A DNA stretch of 64,000 nt from Nitrospira sp. UBA6493 (GTDB lineage Bacteria > Nitrospirota > Nitrospiria > Nitrospirales > Nitrospiraceae). The DNA lies in the NCBI GenBank assembly GCA_002435325.1, contig DJMJ01000028.1, positions 16,949-80,948 on the forward strand, given 5' to 3'. The notes beneath the pieces are model-generated. The model was given only the letters and a program-made list of their open reading frames with translations. It made no database searches and had not been told where the DNA came from. Made by a program: the position numbers and the translations under genes. This document shows positions 25,513 to 34,142 of this stretch, one piece after another. How positions within the stretch are numbered: position 1 is the stretch's first letter; each line of letters starts with the position of its first letter.

Positions 25513-26219
25513 TGTTGAGACTGTTGCAGGTTGCGGCTTGTGTGGTTTGCATCGTCATGGCTGGAACTGCCCGGGCGGGCGATTTTGCCATCGACGACAA
25601 GGCGCTGGTGGAAGTACAAGATATTGTGAAACAACTCCAGGCACGATACGAGAAAACGAAAGATCTTCAAGCGGACTTTACCCAGCAGACTAGGATCGAA
25701 GGCTTTGAGCGGCCGGTGACATCGTCCGGCAAGGTCTACATCAAGAAACCAGGCCGGTTGCGATGGGATTATCTCGAGCCGGCGACCGAGCAGATCTACG
25801 TGAATCAGGACGATGTGAAAGTGTATGTGCCGGAGCACAAGCAGGTGCTGGTGGGGAAGCTGACGCGCATGGCGGCCTCGCAAGCACCGCTTGAACTGTT
25901 GCAGGGCGCGGCTAAGCTGGAAGAGTCGTTCGAGGTTGCTCCGGCAACGGGGAAGGAACGAGGGGTGGGGGGGCTGCGCTTGCTCAGTCTCACGCCCAAG
26001 GGGCAGGAGATTGATCCAGCCAAGCCTGTTCAGCGGATTGTGGTGGAGGTGTTCCCCAAGACCTATTTTATCAGGACCGTCTGGCTCCATGAGATCAATG
26101 GCAATGTGGCGACATTCGAGTTTTCATCGCTCAAGCCGAATCTGGGGTTGGGAAACGACGTCTTTGATTTTAAAGCGCCGCCCGATGTCGAGGTCGTCAA
26201 GGCGCCGGTGCTGAATTAG
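25509..26219 (+). CDS. lolA: outer-membrane lipoprotein carrier LolA
   Basis: A 236-residue periplasmic chaperone that carries lipoproteins from LolCDE to the outer membrane. It has a signal peptide (MMLRLLQVAACVVCIVMAGTARA). The LolA fold signature is ARYEKTKDLQADFTQQT, then SSGKVYIKKPGRLRWDYLEP, and a strand pattern up to FKAPPDVEVVKAP. It overlaps the ftsK stop, which is the usual ftsK-lolA pairing. It shows that the organism is diderm. Confidence 0.9.
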   Translation: MMLRLLQVAACVVCIVMAGTARAGDFAIDDKALVEVQDIVKQLQARYEKTKDLQADFTQQTRIEGFERPVTSSGKVYIKKPGRLRWDYLEPATEQIYVNQDDVKVYVPEHKQVLVGKLTRMAASQAPLELLQGAAKLEESFEVAPATGKERGVGGLRLLSLTPKGQEIDPAKPVQRIVVEVFPKTYFIRTVWLHEINGNVATFEFSSLKPNLGLGNDVFDFKAPPDVEVVKAPVLN

Positions 26220-26268
26220 CAGGATGCGATATAGAACTTTGGCGTAACTATTGTGAGGCGGGTGAGCG

Positions 26269-27036
26269 ATGATCGTGCAATCTGAAACAAAGAGCGTTGT
26301 GGCGGATCGAATCGATCAAGCAGTGGGGGCGATCGATTTCGATCAGGTGCACAAGACCTATTGGGAGCAAAATGAGTTTCTCGTCATCAAGCAGTTTCTC
26401 CCGAGATCGTTTGTGGAGGACGTGTTCGTGCCGCAAGCCCACGGGCTGCAGTCCAGTCTGAACCGGAACTATATCCCAGGGCACAAAAAAGGCGGCAGTG
26501 TCAGCTACTATACGGTCCTCGAGAGATCCGCGCTCTTTCTCGACCTCTATCGCTCGGCATCCTATCGCGAATTCCTCAATCGGCTGGTGCATGCCGATCT
26601 GTTGCTCTGTCCCGACAACGATCCGCATTCCTGTGCGCTCTATTACTATACGGAGCCAGGGGATCACATCGGCTATCACTACGATACGTCGTACTACAAG
26701 GGGGCGCGGTACACGATCTTGTTAGGCTTGGTTGATCGATCGACGCAGTGCAAACTCGTATGCGATCTGTTCAAAGACGATCCGACGAAAGAAACAAGGC
26801 ATCTTGAATTGATTACCGAGCCTGGCGACATGGTGATCTTCAACGGCGATAAGCTGTGGCACGCCGTGACCCCCTTGGGGGAGAACGAGGAGCGCATTGT
26901 CCTGACCATGGAATATGTTACGAATCCAGAGATGGGCCGATTCAAACGTCTCTACTCCAACCTCAAAGACTCGTTTGCCTACTTTGGCTTGAAGACCGTC
27001 TTTAAACGCGCCTTTTCCGGTCAGTCTACTTCCTGA
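26269..27036 (+). CDS. 2OG-Fe(II) oxygenase-like protein
   Basis: A 255-residue protein. The double-stranded beta-helix motif is HYDTSYYKGARYTILLGL (H-x-D), and the distal His is in VIFNGDKLWHAVTPLGENEERIVLTM, with a following Arg to bind 2-oxoglutarate. The N-terminal half contains NEFLVIKQFLPRSFVEDVFV, usual for this family. Substrate unknown; candidates are protein side chains or a small metabolite. The start has GGCGGGTGAG upstream. It stands alone between lolA and the ribbon-helix-helix gene. Confidence 0.78.
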   Translation: MIVQSETKSVVADRIDQAVGAIDFDQVHKTYWEQNEFLVIKQFLPRSFVEDVFVPQAHGLQSSLNRNYIPGHKKGGSVSYYTVLERSALFLDLYRSASYREFLNRLVHADLLLCPDNDPHSCALYYYTEPGDHIGYHYDTSYYKGARYTILLGLVDRSTQCKLVCDLFKDDPTKETRHLELITEPGDMVIFNGDKLWHAVTPLGENEERIVLTMEYVTNPEMGRFKRLYSNLKDSFAYFGLKTVFKRAFSGQSTS

Positions 27037-27248
27037 AATTTTGCCCACATTGCGTTAGCGCTTCGACCTCGATTTATCTCTTTGGCTTGCGGGGAACAGA
27101 GGGCCTTGCCTGGACGCGAAAGTGGATTAGTATTGAGCGTGCTGCGGATTGGAAACATCTGTTAGCGATTGGAGCGCTGTGCAACAATCGACGAGACGGT
27201 CTCCCATCAATAGGAAGTTATGACGAGATTCTCGATCTATCTATCAGG

Positions 27249-27662
27249 TCAGTATCCGCATTCCGTTTTGCTTTCGAGGGGTGTCGAAATAATCAATCGG
27301 TGTGGAGCCGAGGATTTGTCCGGTAGCAGCGGTACAGGCGAGGGAAGGTCGCGGTTTAAAGGTTTGTGCGAGGACGCGTGTGTGACACGTGGGCGGCCTG
27401 ATTTCAATTCAGCAGCCCTGCGAGGGAACGGGCCCTTGTTTGCCTGTTCCATTCTTTTGATTTCTGCGAGCAGGGCCCCTTCGACGAGCCAAGCGAGCGT
27501 TGTCTGAGGGTTCCAATACGCGACATCCCGTAACTGCTCGACAAGTTGAAAGGGGAGAGTAATCGTAAGCCTGGTTGTTTTCGCTTGGGGAGCCATCATG
27601 CGCTGGCGCGATCTCTTGGATTCAGCGACCGGATCTTGTTGGGGAGACTTACCAATCAGCAT
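27249..27662 (-). CDS. ribbon-helix-helix DNA-binding protein
   Basis: A 137-residue protein. The core TTRLTITLPFQLVEQLRDVAYWNPQTTLAWLVEGALLAEI fits a MetJ/Arc-type ribbon-helix-helix: a basic beta strand, helix A, a turn at NPQT and helix B. The C-terminal about 60 residues are basic, Pro/Ser-rich and probably disordered (GRPRVTHASSHKPLN). An ATG at 27599 would give a shorter 116-residue protein starting just before the strand. It is a candidate repressor or partition-type protein without a visible partner. The 570 bp upstream is gene-poor. Confidence 0.68.
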   Translation of the reverse strand: MLIGKSPQQDPVAESKRSRQRMMAPQAKTTRLTITLPFQLVEQLRDVAYWNPQTTLAWLVEGALLAEIKRMEQANKGPFPRRAAELKSGRPRVTHASSHKPLNRDLPSPVPLLPDKSSAPHRLIISTPLESKTECGY

Positions 27663-28233
27663 GGAACTCCTTCGCAGGCTGGTGCATGTTCGAGATGAGC
27701 AGAGGTGATGGCGGAAGGTATCGCGACACGAGCGCGGGCCAAGGACTTAAGTGGTGAAAGTAGGCCGTGCCTCCTCTCGGAGGCACGGCGCTCATGGCCA
27801 TGGATAAAGGCGTCAGTGCGTGGCGAGATGGGCACGATCTCTCCACAACGACACCATGTAGAGGGAAGCCCTCGTGATCATGATGGAAGGCCGACGGCTC
27901 CAGTCCATGCCATAGTGAGTTGAGAGAAAGGGATACATCTGTGGTGAGTTCTTGCTGCAAAGCCGTATCCAAATACAAATTTCGGGTAAGACGTACATTG
28001 ATATTGCTGTTGCTCTTCAGCAATGGTCGTACCAGCACTTTGGGCGTGGCAATAGGTGTGTAAAATGCTAAGTTGTTGATTTTATATTGCTTGTAATAGT
28101 CTGCAAAACGAACAGAACAGGAAAAATTATAAATTTGACAATGCGATGTATCTCAAAAGGTACACGAAGTATCTTGCTGGATACAGCTTAAACATTTGGG
28201 AAGGGAACGAGCGTGGAAGCGAGGGGGTGCTAT
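27663..28233. other. gene-poor AT-rich stretch with hairpin
   Basis: About 570 bases without a convincing gene. It holds the strong hairpin at 27764-27789 and, around 28040-28180, a markedly AT-rich segment (TTGTTGATTTTATATTGC and AAAAATTATAAATTTG) that stands out from the GC-rich surroundings. A reading frame at 27649-28038 on the minus strand has no family resemblance or ribosome site and was not called. The AT-rich part could be a promoter or a remnant of transferred DNA. Confidence 0.5.
27764..27789 (+). other. perfect 11-bp hairpin
   Basis: GCCGTGCCTCC (27764-27774) and GGAGGCACGGC (27779-27789) form an 11-bp perfect stem closed by a TCTC tetraloop. No T-run follows on either strand, so it is not a standard intrinsic terminator. 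It may be an RNA structure or a repeat element, and sits about 100 bp upstream of the ribbon-helix-helix gene start. Confidence 0.55.
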
Positions 28234-28743
28234 TTATTGATGTAGATGTTTGAGGGCAGATGCACAGAGGATGATGAAGAAGCCCATCCAGAGGGCAGCC
28301 CGCTGGTAAGGAATGGCTTCATATTCGACTTCCGCATCGTCATCTTCATCTGATTTGAAAATCACGGTGTAGAGGAAGAGGGTCATGAGGCACAGCACGA
28401 GTCCGAGCTTAATAAAGAAGATGGTCAGATATTTCGCATTGTGTTGAATTCCCAGTTGAGTCTGGGAGGTCATCACCTGATTGACATAGTGAAGGTTGAC
28501 GCCTCCCGTAAACAACAGCACGACGAGAAGAATACCCGCCACTTTTTTATAGTGCTGATAGAAAATGTCCGTGATGGGCTTGATCTGCTCCTTTGCCACG
28601 GTTTTTTTCAATCCGGGAGTCACGGCCATGACGAGGAACGCGAGCCCGCCGATCCAGATGACGGCGGAGAGCAAATGAAACCAATGATTGATAATTGGAA
28701 TCAGAGTATTGAGATCGGTGACGATGCTTTGGAGGGCGTCCAT
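28234..28743 (-). CDS. CopD-like membrane protein
   Basis: A 169-residue protein with four transmembrane segments. The segment INHWFHLLSAVIWIGGLAFLVMAV, with a His at the start of the helix, matches the CopD/DUF2269-like family of copper-resistance and cytochrome-associated membrane proteins. A second His pair is at the C-terminus (ALKHLHQ). Between helices there is an acidic loop (KSDEDDDAEVEYE). It probably binds heme or copper at the membrane. It lies 92 bp downstream of the radical SAM gene, on the same strand. Confidence 0.75.
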   Translation of the reverse strand: MDALQSIVTDLNTLIPIINHWFHLLSAVIWIGGLAFLVMAVTPGLKKTVAKEQIKPITDIFYQHYKKVAGILLVVLLFTGGVNLHYVNQVMTSQTQLGIQHNAKYLTIFFIKLGLVLCLMTLFLYTVIFKSDEDDDAEVEYEAIPYQRAALWMGFFIILCASALKHLHQ

Positions 28744-28758
28744 TTTTAAGCTCGTAAT

Positions 28759-28847
28759 ACGTGAAAGGTGAAACGTGAAAGGTGTGGGGAGACTATCCGC
28801 GAATCCCAGGTCATAATGGCCAGGCTGTTCACGTTTTACGTCTCACG
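28759..28847. repeat. direct and inverted short repeats
   Basis: ACGTGAAAGGTG occurs at 28759-28770 and again at 28773-28784, an exact 12-bp direct repeat of 14-bp period. CACGTTTTACGTCTCACG at 28830-28847 is an imperfect inverted counterpart overlapping the 3' end of the radical SAM gene. Folded RNA could act as a spacer or attenuator between that gene and the CopD-like gene. A similar motif (CGTGACACGTAAGATGCG) occurs near 18380, which suggests a dispersed family. Confidence 0.5.
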
Positions 28848-30233
28848 GTCGAACTTGAAGACCGGAGCGTCGTTTCCAAAGCGTTTCTTCCGCAATTCTT
28901 CCATTAACTCGATGGTCACCAGCGGGACATTATTCTCGCGGGCATGTTTTTCCACGCCCTTCTTGACCATTGCCCTGAGGAAATAGGGGATGCGGCTGAG
29001 TCTGAGGGAAGAGGCCTCATCCCAGGCGACTTCCGATTCTTCCGGAGTATTAAAGGCCACTTTGATCTTTTCGCCACCCTTGGGGGTGTAGAGGCACCAT
29101 TCGTCTTCGTCCAGCCAATCGCCGTGATCCACATAGGGACGGGCCCGGCAGCCTCCGCAGATGTCGGTGTATTCACAGTCGCCGCATTTGCCCTTCAGTT
29201 GGGGGTAGCGAAACGAATTGAAGACATCGGACTTTTCCCAGAGATCGACGAAACTATTATGACGGATATTTCCAGCCGACAGCGGCATGTAGGGGCAGGG
29301 GGTCAGCTCGCCATTCGGTGTCACGCGGGCGTAGTTGGTTCCAGCGAGACAGCCGCCACCCATGTATCCAGTGGCTTTGGTAATAGGCGAATTGGGATCT
29401 TTCTCGTAGGCCAGCCGCTTGAAATGGGGGGCGCAACGGGCGCGGACCAGCATACCCTTGTAATTGTCCTGACAGTCGATCAAATAGCCCAGGACTTCTT
29501 CATATTGAGCAGGGGTGATATCAGTCAGTTCCTCGCCACGTCCGGTACAGACCATGAAGAAGACATTCAGGACACGAGCGCCGAGTCCATGGGACCATTC
29601 GAGAACGGCGGGTAGCTCCTGATAATTCATGGGTTGGGCGCTAAAATGGACCTGGAACTGTAGCCCGTTTCGCTTGGAGGCCTCGATGCCTGCGACCGCC
29701 GCTTCCCAAGCCCCTGGAACTCCACGGAACTGATTGTGTTTCGCGGCATCCAACGAATCGATACTGATCCCTACCCCCATCACGCCGATCTCGACCAGGG
29801 TTTTGGCCATCTGATCGTTGATGAGCATGCCGTTGGTACCGAAGACCACCATGAAACCGAGCTTCACCGCATGTCTGGCAATGTCCAGAATATCGGGGCG
29901 GACCAGCGGTTCACCGCCTGTAATCACCAGGAGACAGCCTTTGTTGACTTCGGCAATCTGATCGATGAGCTTGTAGCATTCTTCCGTGCTTAGCTCGTCG
30001 TCCCCGCCCGCCGCTTTGGTGGTGGCGTCAAGGTAGCAATGATCGCATTTCAGGTTGCAGCGCTTGGTCAAATTCAGCGCGACGAGATAGGGCTTGAAGT
30101 CGTCAACCGTGCGACCATCGTTCACCCCCTGGCCCTGAGGCCCGGGGGTGAAGAACTGAGTGATCTGCTGTTGGAACGCCCCCAACGATCCCGTCATGGA
30201 CGGGATGTTAAGGATCGGAAGCGATTTACCCAT
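28836..30233 (-). CDS. radical SAM/SPASM protein, NirJ/AhbC/AhbD-like, with PCP_red domain
   Basis: A 465-residue protein. The radical SAM cluster motif is TKRCNLKCDHCYL (C59, C63, C66). The SPASM-type C-terminal segment GKCGDCEYTDICGGCRARPYVDHGDW with a later EDEWC matches NirJ/AhbC/AhbD enzymes of heme d1 and alternative heme synthesis. These remove propionate or decarboxylate coproporphyrin side chains. Beyond this, about residues 405-458 (ASSLRLSRIPYFLRAMVKKG then VEKHARENNVPLVTIELMEE) resemble the PCP_red domain of the light-independent protochlorophyllide reductase B subunit. Its ATG overlaps the stop of the upstream stress-protein gene (TAATG), which carries three similar domains. Confidence 0.85.
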   Translation of the reverse strand: MGKSLPILNIPSMTGSLGAFQQQITQFFTPGPQGQGVNDGRTVDDFKPYLVALNLTKRCNLKCDHCYLDATTKAAGGDDELSTEECYKLIDQIAEVNKGCLLVITGGEPLVRPDILDIARHAVKLGFMVVFGTNGMLINDQMAKTLVEIGVMGVGISIDSLDAAKHNQFRGVPGAWEAAVAGIEASKRNGLQFQVHFSAQPMNYQELPAVLEWSHGLGARVLNVFFMVCTGRGEELTDITPAQYEEVLGYLIDCQDNYKGMLVRARCAPHFKRLAYEKDPNSPITKATGYMGGGCLAGTNYARVTPNGELTPCPYMPLSAGNIRHNSFVDLWEKSDVFNSFRYPQLKGKCGDCEYTDICGGCRARPYVDHGDWLDEDEWCLYTPKGGEKIKVAFNTPEESEVAWDEASSLRLSRIPYFLRAMVKKGVEKHARENNVPLVTIELMEELRKKRFGNDAPVFKFDRET

Positions 30234-32326
30234 TAGTGGCTGGCCCCGGATTTCGACCCGGTCAGGTTGGCAATCATGTCTTTGAGATTGCCGGTTTTCA
30301 TGGCGTCCGCCATATAGCCCTTCGCCTGTTCAATGCCTTCCGTGGCCACTTCAATGGTAATCAGGGTCGCGCCGATCTTTTCGGCATGTTTTTCGATCAA
30401 GGCTTTGGTGCACTCGCGCATGAAGCCTTCTGGGGCACGCTCCAGACGGGCCTGCGCGTCAGCAGTCCAGGTGTAGGGAGAGGTGGATTCAACATGACCG
30501 TTCCCGTTCCCCTGGCCATTGCCGTTTGTGCCATTGGCGACGGCCGCGAGCTTTTCTTCAGCATCCTGCGACGTCCCAGCGTCCTTGTTCGCGAAGATCG
30601 GCTGATAATCTTCAGACGCCGCTTCCTTGATCATGGGGGCAGCATATTCGAGTGTAATGGTCGTCATGCCGAGCTTCCGAGCGGTCTTTTCGATCTTGGC
30701 TTTCGCACGGCGGCGTTGGAATCCAGCCGGAACGGCGCGAATGGCTTCCTTCGCATCCTTCGTCCACTGCATTGGCACATCGTCGTAGGCGAGGTCGGTT
30801 TCCAGTTCGCCTTCGGCTTTTGCTGCGGCGTCGAAGATCGTTTTGTCGACTTGTTTGAAGCGGTTGCCTTCGGCCGCGCAGACCGGGCATTTCACCGGTG
30901 TTTCGCCTTTGCCGATGTAGCCGCAGCCGTCGCAGACGAAGTAGTTCTGATTCATGCGATCGAGATACGCTTGCGTTGAGGCGCTATTTTTCGGCTTTTC
31001 CTCGACGACCTGGGTCATCATCCCGCTGAGGGTGTTGCCCATGAGGTCCTTCGCGACTGAGTCGTCTGCCTGCATCTTGTCCCGGTCGATTCCGGCTGCA
31101 TCCAGGTTGCCGCCCAGCGCGCGCATAGCGTCCATGGCGCCTTTGGGCAGGATGTGTCCGACTGCAGAATCGACGACGGTGTTGCTGATGATCGTATGGC
31201 CCTTTTCGATCGCATATCGGTGAATCGCCGTTTTCGCGACCCCGCGGGCGAAGACCGGGATCTTTTCCATGCGGTGGAGGGCTTCCTCCGTCCAGGCGAT
31301 CGTGTATTCGGCTTGGGTGTCGATTGGCGGCACATATTTGCGGTTCGACACCAGCACGTTGCACGGGGCGCTCCGCAGGAGGTTTTCGGTATTGCTACCG
31401 ATGTCCATGTCCTCATCGCTATGGACGCCGATGCGGCCGACGATTAGGAGCCAGGGCACGTCCTTGCGAACATATTGAATGATCTTTTCAAAGGCTTTCC
31501 CGTCGAGCAGGGTCGTCTTGATATCGGATTCTTCGGCCTGGGCAATCTCGCGGGAGATATCCAGATGGGACTGGTAAATCTTGGCGAGTCCGCTGTCGAT
31601 GATTTCTTCGTGCAGCTTTTCCTGTTCTTTGAAGCGGAAGACCTTTCCGGCTTCTTCGTTCAGGACGCCGGAGATGCTATGAAACGCGGCGTAATGGAAA
31701 TAGGGGTCAAACGCGGAGATGGCTTCAACCGGACGGTTGAAGGCTTTGCCAAGCGCGAGGCCGGTCATGAGCCCGCCGAAGGAGTAGGGGCTGCCGTCCA
31801 CTGCGACGACGATTTTGCCGTTGTTCATCGGATCGGTGTTCTTGATGATGAACATGTCCGAGTTGCGGATTCGGCGAATGACGCGCTCGGTATTACTGCC
31901 GATGACGCTGTCCTTCACCGCGCCGACACCCAGCGCGCCCATGATCACCAGATCGTAGGCGTTGGTATTGATATCTTCGACCAGCGCCTTCCAGTTGCGG
32001 CCCTCAAGAGAGCGGCGCTCGACCGGGAGGTTGGCTTCGTTGCACTTCTTGTCGACATAGTCGAGGTACGAGTCCGTGATGATCTGCAACCCGCGCGTAA
32101 TCAGCGAGTCGTGGATCTGCCGCTGGCGGTCCAGTTCCTTCTCATCATGGTATTCCTCGGGCAATCCCGCTTCCATTTGCTTGAAGCGCTTGTCGTGCAT
32201 CTTCGCCGCGTAGACGTGGCTGCCGACAATCTTGGAGCCAAAGGTTTTCGCGAACTCGACGCCGACATCGACGGCTGTATTGGAATGGTCGGAATTATCG
32301 ACCGGGACGTAGATCGTCTTATACAT
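30233..32326 (-). CDS. tandem universal stress protein with rubredoxin-like and PCP_red-like domains
   Basis: From the ATG at 32326 (GGAGG seven bases upstream) the protein is 697 residues. Numbering here uses the two-residue longer frame. Order: USP domain 1 (3-165, ATP motif with IGSNTERVIRR), USP domain 2 (172-330, with IGSNTENLLR), PCP_red-like segment 1 (346-395, WTEEALHRMEKIPVFARGVA), a zinc/iron knuckle with CDGCGY and CPVCAA (C467, C470, C482, C485), PCP_red-like segment 2 (522-570, WTKDAKEAIRAVPAGFQRRR), and segment 3 (620-670, WTADAQARLERAPEGFMREC). The linker before segment 3 is Gly/Asn-rich. It may bind a tetrapyrrole or the radical SAM partner; translation is coupled to that gene by TAATG. 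Confidence 0.82.
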   Translation of the reverse strand: MYKTIYVPVDNSDHSNTAVDVGVEFAKTFGSKIVGSHVYAAKMHDKRFKQMEAGLPEEYHDEKELDRQRQIHDSLITRGLQIITDSYLDYVDKKCNEANLPVERRSLEGRNWKALVEDINTNAYDLVIMGALGVGAVKDSVIGSNTERVIRRIRNSDMFIIKNTDPMNNGKIVVAVDGSPYSFGGLMTGLALGKAFNRPVEAISAFDPYFHYAAFHSISGVLNEEAGKVFRFKEQEKLHEEIIDSGLAKIYQSHLDISREIAQAEESDIKTTLLDGKAFEKIIQYVRKDVPWLLIVGRIGVHSDEDMDIGSNTENLLRSAPCNVLVSNRKYVPPIDTQAEYTIAWTEEALHRMEKIPVFARGVAKTAIHRYAIEKGHTIISNTVVDSAVGHILPKGAMDAMRALGGNLDAAGIDRDKMQADDSVAKDLMGNTLSGMMTQVVEEKPKNSASTQAYLDRMNQNYFVCDGCGYIGKGETPVKCPVCAAEGNRFKQVDKTIFDAAAKAEGELETDLAYDDVPMQWTKDAKEAIRAVPAGFQRRRAKAKIEKTARKLGMTTITLEYAAPMIKEAASEDYQPIFANKDAGTSQDAEEKLAAVANGTNGNGQGNGNGHVESTSPYTWTADAQARLERAPEGFMRECTKALIEKHAEKIGATLITIEVATEGIEQAKGYMADAMKTGNLKDMIANLTGSKSGASH

Positions 32327-32495
32327 GAACACGCCTCCTCTAGGCCCGCTAACCGCCGAGGGTGATTCTGATAATTTCGAGAAAAACCAAACAGTTGCCT
32401 ATGATCCCCAGCATAAAAGAGGACGGATGATAGCACTAGCCAGAACTGGATTGCAAGGCGAGTATGGGGCTCATGGGTTGCCTTGCGGGGCAAGG

Positions 32496-34139
32496 TTAGG
32501 AAGTCGGGGTTGCCACTGATTTTGGGTCTGACGTCACTGCCGTGGGTGGGGCTTTCCTTGAGCGAAGGATCTCCTCAAGGGACAGGAGGGCATCCCGTCC
32601 CGAGTTCCCTTCGATTCCCTTGAGCAGGCTCTTGTCAGCATACTGAGCTGGTTGAACAGTTGACGAGGTGGTGGCTGTCTGAGAAAGAGACCCGGTCCAT
32701 TTCCTGGGGTCACGGCTGCCAGCTTTCCGTTCCCAGGCTTTCAAGCAAGCTTTGGCAATAATCTTGTTTAACGGCGAGGGGTTATAGAGCAGCTTCCGTA
32801 TGCTGGTCGGTGTCAGCATCAGCGGATTATACCCGGCTGAAAGGTAGCCCTCTTCAAGGAGCCGCTGTTCGAGATCGGTATTCGGCTGAATCCCCAGGAA
32901 GAACATCAGAGGGAAGACTCGCTCCTCTCCAAGGATGGAAGCGACCATTTTATAGGACTCCACGCTCTGCAAGAGGGACTCTTCCGTCTCCTTGGGGGAA
33001 TTGAGCGAGTAGTTGAGGATCACCTTTCCCTTGAAGCCCGCCTCGGCGAGATAGCGGCATCCGTCATAGAGCCGCTCCAGCTTGAAGCCCATGTGGAGGT
33101 TGTTTAAGACCTCCTGAGAGCCGGAGGTGATGGCGACTTCCAGATCGCCGACGCCGGATCGCACCATGAGCTTGGCCAACTCAGGAGTAATGAGGGAGGT
33201 GCGGATATAGCCGGACCATTCGATGTCCAGCTTTTCACTGACGATGCGTTCCAGAATCTCGGTGCATTGCGGATAGGCCTCTTTCCCGGTAATGAACTGC
33301 GCATCGGTAAACCAGAACCGGCGCGTGCCCCATTGATGGTAGTGCTGGGAAATATCCTTTACGACCATGGAGGGGGGGCGATACCGGACGCGCTTGCCTT
33401 CAATGTAGGGGTAGAGGCAGAAGGCGCAGTCGTAGGGACAGCCACGCTTGGTCTGCACGCCGATGGACTCATTCTGGAATTCCCGATATTGGGGGAATAT
33501 GGAGGTCAGGTAGGGGAGATCCACTGTCAGGGCGTCGAGCAAGGCCATGGTGCCCTGCTGGCCTTTGCGGACGTTTTTCCCTTCCCGGACAATATAGCGT
33601 TCGCCCTCAAGCGACTGGCCTTCGACCAATTTTAAAATGGCATCTTCGCCTTCGCCGAGAATCCCGATCGTGCCTTCAGGGAGCTTTTCAATGAGCTGAT
33701 CGGCAAAGGCCGTGAAAGCCCCGCCTCCGATCATGATCTGCGTCTTGGGAAATTCTTTCCGCATCAGCCAGGGGTACGATAGGATCGTGTAGATATGGCT
33801 GTAATAGCGGTAGAGCTGCTTCAATCCCTCGAACGAGGCGACCACCCGCTTGATCGGGTTGCTCGCAAAATAAAAATTGAAGGCATGCTCCAGCGACGAG
33901 TCGCCTTCATGAGGCGAGAAGATCTGAATGTCGCGCCAGGAGAAACAGACCAGGTCCGGCTTGAAGGCCGCCGCCGCATCGCGAAGCGCCTGGCTGCGTT
34001 GGGACGGCGGAAACAATGAAAGATCCAGGATCTGCTGGCGTACCTCCGGTTTCCGGCGATGAATGAAATCGGCCAGATAGGTGACCCCGATCGGGTACAC
34101 CTTCTTGCAGGGCAGAAAGACGTAGAGAATGGAGTTCAT
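32496..34139 (-). CDS. B12-binding-domain radical SAM protein
   Basis: A 547-residue protein. The N-terminal about 190 residues have a B12-binding-like fold (MNSILYVFLPCKKVYPIGVTYLADFI, then DLVCFSWRD and IMIGGGAFTAFADQLIEKLPEG). The radical SAM core starts at TKRGCPYDCAFCLYPYIEG (CxxxCxxC). Helices of the TIM barrel follow, for example RRFWFTDAQFITG and DLEVAITSGSQEVLNNLHMG. The C-terminal about 75 residues are low-complexity and probably disordered. Such class B enzymes often methylate inert carbon or phosphorus; the substrate here is unknown. It begins three bases after ubiE, in the same orientation, so they are co-transcribed. Confidence 0.85.
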   Translation of the reverse strand: MNSILYVFLPCKKVYPIGVTYLADFIHRRKPEVRQQILDLSLFPPSQRSQALRDAAAAFKPDLVCFSWRDIQIFSPHEGDSSLEHAFNFYFASNPIKRVVASFEGLKQLYRYYSHIYTILSYPWLMRKEFPKTQIMIGGGAFTAFADQLIEKLPEGTIGILGEGEDAILKLVEGQSLEGERYIVREGKNVRKGQQGTMALLDALTVDLPYLTSIFPQYREFQNESIGVQTKRGCPYDCAFCLYPYIEGKRVRYRPPSMVVKDISQHYHQWGTRRFWFTDAQFITGKEAYPQCTEILERIVSEKLDIEWSGYIRTSLITPELAKLMVRSGVGDLEVAITSGSQEVLNNLHMGFKLERLYDGCRYLAEAGFKGKVILNYSLNSPKETEESLLQSVESYKMVASILGEERVFPLMFFLGIQPNTDLEQRLLEEGYLSAGYNPLMLTPTSIRKLLYNPSPLNKIIAKACLKAWERKAGSRDPRKWTGSLSQTATTSSTVQPAQYADKSLLKGIEGNSGRDALLSLEEILRSRKAPPTAVTSDPKSVATPTS

Positions 34140-34142
34140 GGA

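Noticed and set aside
27649..28038. 129-residue minus-strand frame in the gene-poor gap
   Set aside because: No family pattern or ribosome site, and it runs across the perfect hairpin at 27764-27789.
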